From assembly GCA_022457065.1 (NCBI GenBank), contig JAJGBQ010000001.1, forward strand, positions 4,836,001 to 4,900,000: a stretch of DNA of 64,000 nucleotides, written 5' to 3'. The notes under the pieces were generated by a model that saw only the letters and a list, made by a program, of their open reading frames with translations, searched no databases and had not been told where the DNA came from. Source of the DNA: Curvularia sp. ZM96. Taxonomy: Eukaryota; Ascomycota; Dothideomycetes; Pleosporales; Pleosporaceae. Made by a program: the position numbers and the translations under genes. Below, one piece after another: positions 58,001-64,000 of this stretch (its first letter is position 1; the number at the start of each line of letters is the position of its first letter).

Positions 58001-60482
58001 AGAAAACAGCTTTTTAAACAAGATATAGATATTTTGAATATATAGTTATGCCGTTTAGGCTTACGAACGCTCTAGCTATATTTTAAGTACTTATTAACAA
58101 CGTACTTAGACCCTATTTAGATATATTTGTTATCGCCTACTTAGATAATATCTTAATTTACTTAGAGAATAAGAAGGACTATACTAGATACGTTATAAAA
58201 GTACTTTAAGCTCTTAACGACTATAGTCTTTAACTTAAGCTAAAGAAGTGTAAATTTTATAAGACTAAGATTAACTTTCTAGACTACGTAGTAGAGATAA
58301 ACAGAGTATAAATAAGCGAAGAAAAGATTAAAGTTATTAAGAACTAGCTAATACTAAAGAACGTTACGGATATTTAATTATTTCTTAGATTCGTAAACTT
58401 TAACTAAGAATTTATTAAAGACTACTTAAAGATCGCGATACTAATAACGTAACTTATACAAAAAGATACTCTATAGAACTAGAATAAAAAGACTAATAAC
58501 GTCTTTAAAACACTTAAGAAAGTATACATTACGCTACTATACTTTAGAATATTCGTTTTAGGAGTACTACTAAAATTCGAAACTAATGTATTAGACTTAG
58601 CCCTAGAAGGCTACGCTAGCATCTATATTAATAGTAAATAGCACCTAATAGTATATTACTTAAGAAAGTCCTTAGGACTAGAAGAATAATACGACGTATA
58701 CGATAAGAAACTACTCGTAATAGTTATATATCTAAAATATTAGAGAGTATACGTAGAAAGCTACTTAGAACTTACTATCTATACGGATTATAAGAACTTA
58801 GTACACTTTACTACTACGAAACCTCTTAACTAACGCTAGACCTAATAGGCTAAGCTACTTAGATAATATAAATTTAAGATTATATATATACTAGAAAAAG
58901 AAAACGGTAGAGTAGACGCTTTTAGCTAAAGACTAGATATCGTAGAAACTAAAGAAGTTATCGATACCGCGATACTTAAGTAAAACGAAGATAGATCTCT
59001 AGAACTAGTAAGGACTATTAATAGAATACTTAAAATTAGGAATAATATATATAAAGACTAGTAAGAAGAAATTATTTAATAATATTACGACGATCTAGTA
59101 CACGGACACCCTAGGATCGCTAGAATAATAGAACTAATTCGACGAAACTACGAATTTAGTAAGATAAAGGACAAGGTTATAGCCTTTATCGCTAAATGCG
59201 AATAATGCTAGAAGAATAAGTATAGCACTTATGCGCTATATAGAGAAATATAAGCACAAGAACTGCTAGATATACCTTAGATAGACATCTCTATAGACTT
59301 TATAATAGGACTACTAGTCTTAAAAGACCCTATAACTAATATTAGCTACGACGTAATTCTAGTTATAGTAGACAGGTTTACTAAATACGTAGTATATATC
59401 GTATTTAGGAAAGATTACGATATAGAATAACTCGTATATATATTTTATAATAGAATTACGAGAAACTACAGAATACTAAAGTTAATTACTAGTAATAGAG
59501 ATAAGCTCTTTATATTAAACTTTTAGATAACCTTAATAGTAATAATAGGAATAAAAAGGAAGCTATCTATAGCTTATTACCTAGAAACTAATAGATAAAT
59601 AGAAAGAATAAATAGAACTATAAAAATATATCTACGTATCTACACTAACTATTAGTAGAATAATTAGGTATAATTATTACTAATAGCATAACTAGCGTAT
59701 AATAATAAAATATTAGAGTCTATAGGATAAACACTATTTTACGCAAATTATAGGAGACACCTAAATCTCTTTACTAGGACCTTACTAAGTATAAAAATAG
59801 AAGTAGCTATTACTACGGCTAAAGAACTAAAGAAAACACACGAATAACTACGAGAATTACTTAAAAAGGTATAACGCTAGAGCATTTTATATATTAACTA
59901 GAAAAGAAAAATAGTACCTTAGCTAAAGAAGAGGGATAAAGTATACTTACTTATGAAGAACTTTTAAATAAAACGACTAAGTAAAGGACTAGATAATGTT
60001 AAGATTAGACTATTTTTAATTTCGAAGTAAAATGGACTAGTAACCTATATATTAGATCTACTACTAGATGCTAAAATATACCTAAGATTCTATATCAAGC
60101 TATTAGAACTAGCAGATCCTAAAATGCTATTATAAGAAATATTTTATTATGAAATAGAAGAAGACGACGAATACGACGTAGAAGACCTCTAAGAATACTA
60201 AGAAACTAGAAGGAACAATTTCTAAGATAACGACTTCTACTAGAAATAGCTAGTTAAATAGAAGAGATACCTAGAATTAGAAAATACATAGGAACCTAAA
60301 GCTAATCTATAAAACTGTTAGTAACTACTAAAGAAATACTAAAAATAAAATAATATCTACTACTATACTAGAAGAGTAAAGCTAATAAAAGGAAAACCTA
60401 ATAAAATAAGATTCTATAATAAACCTATAATACTATAAGAATTATAAAAAGAAACACGTACTATTAAGAAGAGAAGATAGGA
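55058..60482 (+). pseudogene. Gag-pol remnant of element 2
   Basis: Same gene order as element 1, recognisable by alignment only. Surviving landmarks include ATGAGCGACATT at the gag start, a decayed zinc-knuckle region (about 55880-55920), the RT region around 58030-58160 (TTATGCCGTTTAGGCTTACG) and the integrase region around 59270-59420. It has hundreds of stops. The antisense ORF region (about 60480-60975) is decayed as well. Confidence 0.85.
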
Positions 60483-60975
60483 GTATTGCTAGAATTTAAG
60501 GGCGAGGCGAGGGCGTCTAAGGACCCTAAAGTACTCTATATAACTAGCGAAAACCCTACTAACGTATTTACCGCGGGGTAATCTAGAGACTCTTACGTAT
60601 CTACGTTATTACTACCTTCGCGCAAGATATTTACTAGATACATAGTCTTTTTCGTAGCACGCTTCTTAGTCTACTTTAAAATCTTCTTATTTCGTATTAA
60701 ACGCGAAATTATCTAAGCTAATAATTACTTATCTTTATCTACCTTCTTTTAATACTCTTTACAAGTCTTGTCTAAGAATACCTACGACATGTTAATATAT
60801 AGGTAGTCTAGACGAGTATACTTAGAGTACTTTAAACGCTTACTATTAACCTTAGGTATCGTGACGTACTAATAGTTATTTACGAAATAATAATTGTAGG
60901 GGACGGGCGCAGGGAGGCTATTACGACAAATCTTAAGAGTAAGACGAAGATGTTCTTTAGATCTAGGGGTAGACA
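60480..60975 (-). pseudogene. Antisense ORF remnant in element 2
   Basis: Aligns with the antisense ORF of element 1 and keeps the ATG equivalent (CAT on the plus strand near 60973). Cysteine codons of the Zn2Cys6-like cluster are largely converted to tyrosine or stop. It shows that the antisense frame is an old, shared part of this family, not private to one copy. Confidence 0.5.
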
Positions 60976-61033
60976 TTATTAGCTATAGGTATATAGAAAA
61001 GCTTAAGGATAAGCTTAGAAAGGAGAGAGATAG

Positions 61034-61406
61034 TATTACGAACCTAAAGAAAGAAGGTATGGCGGTTAAGTTAAGGAATATTAACGCCTAGTCGATAGGG
61101 CTATATATAACGCGGGGGTTAGTGTTACGTGACTCTCTTAGACCTCTATGTACGAGAAAGAGTCTTGGTAGACTTCTTGTATATAAGCTATAGAGGAAAG
61201 CTTCTCGTATATTAGCTACTAAGTAATTCTTAGACTTCTCTAACTGAGAGTTACGAGCATTATAAGTATATAGGAATAGGCATTAGGCTCTTATAGCTTA
61301 ATATGTTTAACTTAAGTTACGAGTACAAGTATCTATAATACAATAGTTACTTACAGAGACACTGTTTATATCACCCTGTTGCTTTATCCGCGAAAACCAA
61401 CCTTAG
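61034..61406 (+). repeat. Right LTR of element 2, truncated
   Basis: 373 bp corresponding to the first 373 bp of the 425-bp LTR; it ends at CTTAG where the next element starts with TGTTACACGG. The E-box site reads TTACGTGA here, so it has been mutated in this copy. Confidence 0.88.
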
Positions 61407-61887
61407 TGTTACACGGGGGTTCGCTATACTCACCTAGTCTCGGTCTGGGTTAGGGCGAGACTTGTATAAAGTATTCCGTGCGATTATTTTCTAGCGATTC
61501 GTAGTGGAGAGAAGTTATAGAAGTTTAACTAAATATAAATAAATAATTAATTCTATAACGATAGAATAACTAAGTATTAATCTATATAAGAGAAGAACTT
61601 ATAAGAGAGTTAACTATAACGAGTATAATAATAAAATTTAACCTATTCTTATACTTATTACTATCTACCTATCCGTTAGAGCGGCCCTTGCTATTCCTAA
61701 CGGTCCCGTCTACTATAATAGCTCCCTACTATTATATATGCTCCTACTATTACTAACAGTTATCCTTGGCGTGACGGCAGTCACGTGACTATCGCCCTGT
61801 GGTAATTATTACCTTTTAACGTGGCGCCTAATAGTCTCTAACCTACAGCTCTCGTCCAGGAGAGATCCTTCGCTATTACTTATAACA
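61407..61887 (-). repeat. 3' LTR of element 3 (reverse orientation)
   Basis: 481 bp, TGTTACACGG to CTTATAACA. It is followed by TTATCCCCCCTCTTA (61888-61902), whose reverse complement is a purine run directly upstream of the LTR, i.e. the polypurine tract; this fixes the element on the minus strand. Contains AGTCACGTGACT (61789-61800). Confidence 0.88.
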
Positions 61888-62039
61888 TTATCCCCCCTCT
61901 TAGGGTTATTATTCTAATACCCTAGATTATCGTTTTCCTATATGTCGCTTAGCGCTAGCGGCGCAAATAAGTATAAAGGCACGCCCGTCGTATCGTAAGC
62001 GTTCCTTCCTCCATGCCTCCCTAACTATACCTAAGGTTC

Positions 62040-62815
62040 TATCTTCTCGCTATGTTCGTGCCCAGGGTTTAACTTCTAAGCGCCGTGCTCGTGCTAACTA
62101 TATAAAAGAGTAGGGTTATAAAATAACTTACTATTATAAGTAGTGTAAGGAAAAGAACCTTCGTTACTTTATAGATACTACGACTAGTCGTTGCGCTAGA
62201 TATATTTCTATTACGGCTAAATATAGCCTATTTGTTTCTAAGGAAGAGTAGGAGAAGGTTTAGCGCGAGAAGCGGTAGAAGCAGATTAAGATTGCGCGTT
62301 TAAAGGCTTAGCTAGCTTAACGTAAGCTAGAACTCCTAGAGGCTAAGGCGCAAGAGTAAGTATTTACTAATCAAGATCTTACTATCTTAAACTTTTAGAA
62401 TCGCGCGAAAGAGCAGGCTGAGAGAAGTTCTACCTCTAGTACGGACCTTCTAATAACTAGACTATCGCTACCTAAATAGTCGACTAACTTAGGCTAGTTA
62501 TAGGCTAACGCTTCTTTCGACTCTTTTTCCCTTAATTACTTCCTTTCTCTTAAGAACCTAGTTCTCGTTTCTTTAGATATTTCTAGTAGTACTTACGTAC
62601 TAGTAACTTATAGTTTATTAGGTTTCTTTTAGACTCCTAAGTGTTATAGCTCTCTAGCTATCCTTACTACTTAACTAAGTACTTCTACTAACTACTAATT
62701 TTCTATAGGTTCTTAATTTCCTTAACTACGTACTCGTCGTCTTTAAGCTCTATATCTTCTACTAGCTCGGCGTTTTAGAGTACTAGTTCTAATAGTTTTT
62801 TGTAAAAAACGTTAT
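62040..62815 (+). pseudogene. Antisense ORF with Zn2Cys6-like spacing (element 3)
   Basis: A decayed frame on the plus strand, opposite to the element's own pol, between pol and the 3' LTR. CKEKNLRYF and SRCARYISITAKYSLFVSKEE are readable. Taking Tyr codons TAT/TAC as former Cys codons TGT/TGC (a G-to-A change), the positions at 62135, 62144, 62165, 62192, 62201 and 62222 are spaced CX2CX6CX8CX2CX6C. A Lys/Glu/Leu-rich coiled-coil-like stretch follows (KIARLKA, RKLELLEAKAQE). The right boundary overlaps the end of pol. The start codon is unclear because of possible frame changes near 62013-62040. Confidence 0.55.
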
Positions 62816-64000
62816 ATATACGTATGCCTAGTAGTAACTAGAGTTTATAGTTTACTAGTCCTAATTTCTCTAGAATTTTAAACAGTCCTAATTAGAGATT
62901 ATCTAGTTTTTTGCTTAGTCGCTTAGTTTTTAGGTTTTATTATAATAAGAAAACTTTATCTCTCTTCTTAAAGGTTAGTCTCTTAATCTTTTACTTATTT
63001 ACGGCTTTAGACGTTGTAAGATTCCTATAAGCAATATTCTTACTTAATTTTTCGTGTAATTCTCGTATTAGTTAAGTCTTATCGTCTACTCTAACTATAA
63101 TACTTTTAATATCTTTTAGGTCTTAATAAGTAACTAGCTTATACCCGTAATTTACGTAATACGGCGAGTGCTTCGTGGTCGCCAATCTTATACTATTATA
63201 GGCTAATTGTATTATTAGTAAGAGTTTAACCTAGTTATCTTATAGCTTATTAGCGTACATTTACAAGTATTATTCTAGCGTTTAGTTTATTCGTTCCGTC
63301 TGTCTGTTAGTTTCTAGATAGAAGCTAGTCGATAGCTTCTTCTTAACTTCTATCTTTACTAAGAACGTTAACTAATACTTTAAGATAAATAGCTTATCTC
63401 TGTCCGTTATAAATTCCTTAGGCATCCTATACTCTAATACTAGTACCTTAGTAACTTTATACGCGTATTCTTCTACCGTAATAGTCTCTTCTATAGGCAC
63501 GAACTTTACCTCTTTAGTTAATTAACACACGATTACTAGGATAGTATTATAAAGTCGAGCTAATCCTAGTTCTAGTAACTTTAGGAGCTTTACTATAAAG
63601 TCTATTATTACGCTACTCTATAGTCGTGTCAGTGGCGGTAAGGGTTGTAATAGGCTATAGGGCTTATGTCTCTTAAGCTTGTTCTAGTAATATACTAAAT
63701 AGTTGTCTAGAATCTTCTACACTTTTGCTCGCAAGCATAGTATTATAAATACTCTTGTTAGTCGCCTAACTATTTCTTCGACTCCTACATATCTATATTC
63801 TAGAGACTCGTGTAGTTCTCGTATAAGGTCCGTCCTTATATATAGAGGTACGTATATTTAGTCCTTCTAAATTATATAATAGTACTCCTTATTATCCTAT
63901 AGTAGTGCCTTCTACTTAGGGTCGTTAGTATCTAGCTTCTATTTAGCTGCTTTCTACTACTATTATTACTATAGAGTATCTGTTAACACGGCTACCTTAG
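62780..64000 (-). pseudogene. Pol (integrase part) of element 3, RIP-inactivated
   Basis: Minus-strand reading gives FKKRDKVFLL followed by LKTKRLSKKLDN and GPFKILEKLG near 62870-62975, the conserved region after the integrase core of Ty3 elements. Further upstream (about 63520-63720) it gives NKLKRHKPYSLLQPLPPLTR and then IDFIVKLLK, the HHCC-to-core junction. Reverse transcriptase and RNase H should lie beyond the window edge. Stops are dense. Confidence 0.8.

Larger units (their letters stand above)
54615..61406 (+). mobile_element. Heavily RIP-mutated sister of element 1 (element 2)
   Basis: Colinear with element 1 from LTR to LTR, but so saturated with C-to-T and G-to-A changes that CA and TG dinucleotides are rare and the text is TA-rich. 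Left LTR 54615-55040; right LTR from 61034 (TG end mutated to TA) to 61406, where it is cut by element 3. Its missing last ~52 bp should lie beyond the window. The presumed gag ATG survives at 55058. No reading frame is intact. It interrupts element 4. Confidence 0.92.
61407..64000 (-). mobile_element. Minus-strand Ty3 retrotransposon of another family (element 3), cut by window end
   Basis: Begins with an LTR in reverse orientation, then a reversed polypurine tract, an antisense ORF and pol read on the minus strand. The 5' half of the element lies outside the window. It is inserted in the right LTR of element 2; the 5 bp before it (CTTAG) should recur at its far end. Its LTR matches the solo LTR at 45098-45592. 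Strongly RIP-damaged. Confidence 0.88.

Noticed and set aside
1..64000. tRNA genes, rRNA, CRISPR arrays, telomeric repeats
   Set aside because: No B-box-like GGTTCGANNCC in a tRNA context, no array of spaced repeats and no TTAGGG runs were seen by eye; a tRNAscan run would be decisive.

Overview
The window is nuclear DNA of a filamentous ascomycete, most likely a dothideomycete of the Pleosporales type (inference). The signs are short 40-70 bp spliceosomal introns, a Zn2Cys6 regulator, a fungal 'rhodopsin-domain' membrane protein, a HET-NACHT-WD40 NLR relic, and Ty3 and Pogo/Fot1 elements carrying dense C-to-T/G-to-A damage of the repeat-induced point mutation (RIP) kind. No prokaryotic features or tRNA genes were seen.

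The left two thirds (1-38.7 kb) is gene-bearing euchromatin of mixed orientation. In order it holds a cytochrome P450 (513-2220), a Zn2Cys6 transcription factor with six exons (4788-7497), a seven-helix rhodopsin-domain protein (10614-12495), the Qb-SNARE VTI1 (13322-14241, minus), an FAD-dependent amine-oxidase-like protein (15075-16717), an RGS-type membrane protein (22828-24287), a 943-residue disordered protein with a Cys-containing C-terminal domain (25344-28175), a secreted DJ-1/PfpI protein (28383-29213, minus), an MFS transporter (30431-32246), an LtrA-family membrane protein (33797-35986), a nucleotidyltransferase-like protein (36886-37655, minus) and a calcineurin-like phosphoesterase (37891-38673). 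The last two share a 235-bp divergent promoter. Several intergenic stretches are long (up to 6.1 kb) and hold nothing I can support as a gene. The genes do not form one obvious pathway or biosynthetic cluster.

From 39.2 kb the sequence decays. A 5'-truncated HET-NACHT-WD40 pseudogene (39262-42781) keeps a recognisable Walker A, Walker B and about ten WD40 repeats, but has stops mostly explained by CAG/TGG-to-TAG changes. A GC-rich intact gene (43005-44183) sits between this relic and the transposon block.

From 44.5 kb to the end the window is nested, RIP-damaged transposons. A Pogo/Fot1-like DNA transposon (44531-46892, TA target duplication) contains a solo LTR (45098-45592, GTAAT duplication). 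A complete Ty3 chromovirus, element 1 (46899-53756, 425-bp LTRs, ATATC duplication), lies just beside it. Next come a 5' fragment of another retrotransposon (53881-54614), a much more heavily mutated sister of element 1, called element 2 (54615-61406), and a minus-strand Ty3 element of another family, element 3 (61407 to beyond the window), inserted in element 2's right LTR. The most notable observation is that both Ty3 families carry, antisense between pol and the 3' LTR, an ORF whose cysteines have exactly the Zn2Cys6 spacing followed by a coiled-coil-like segment.
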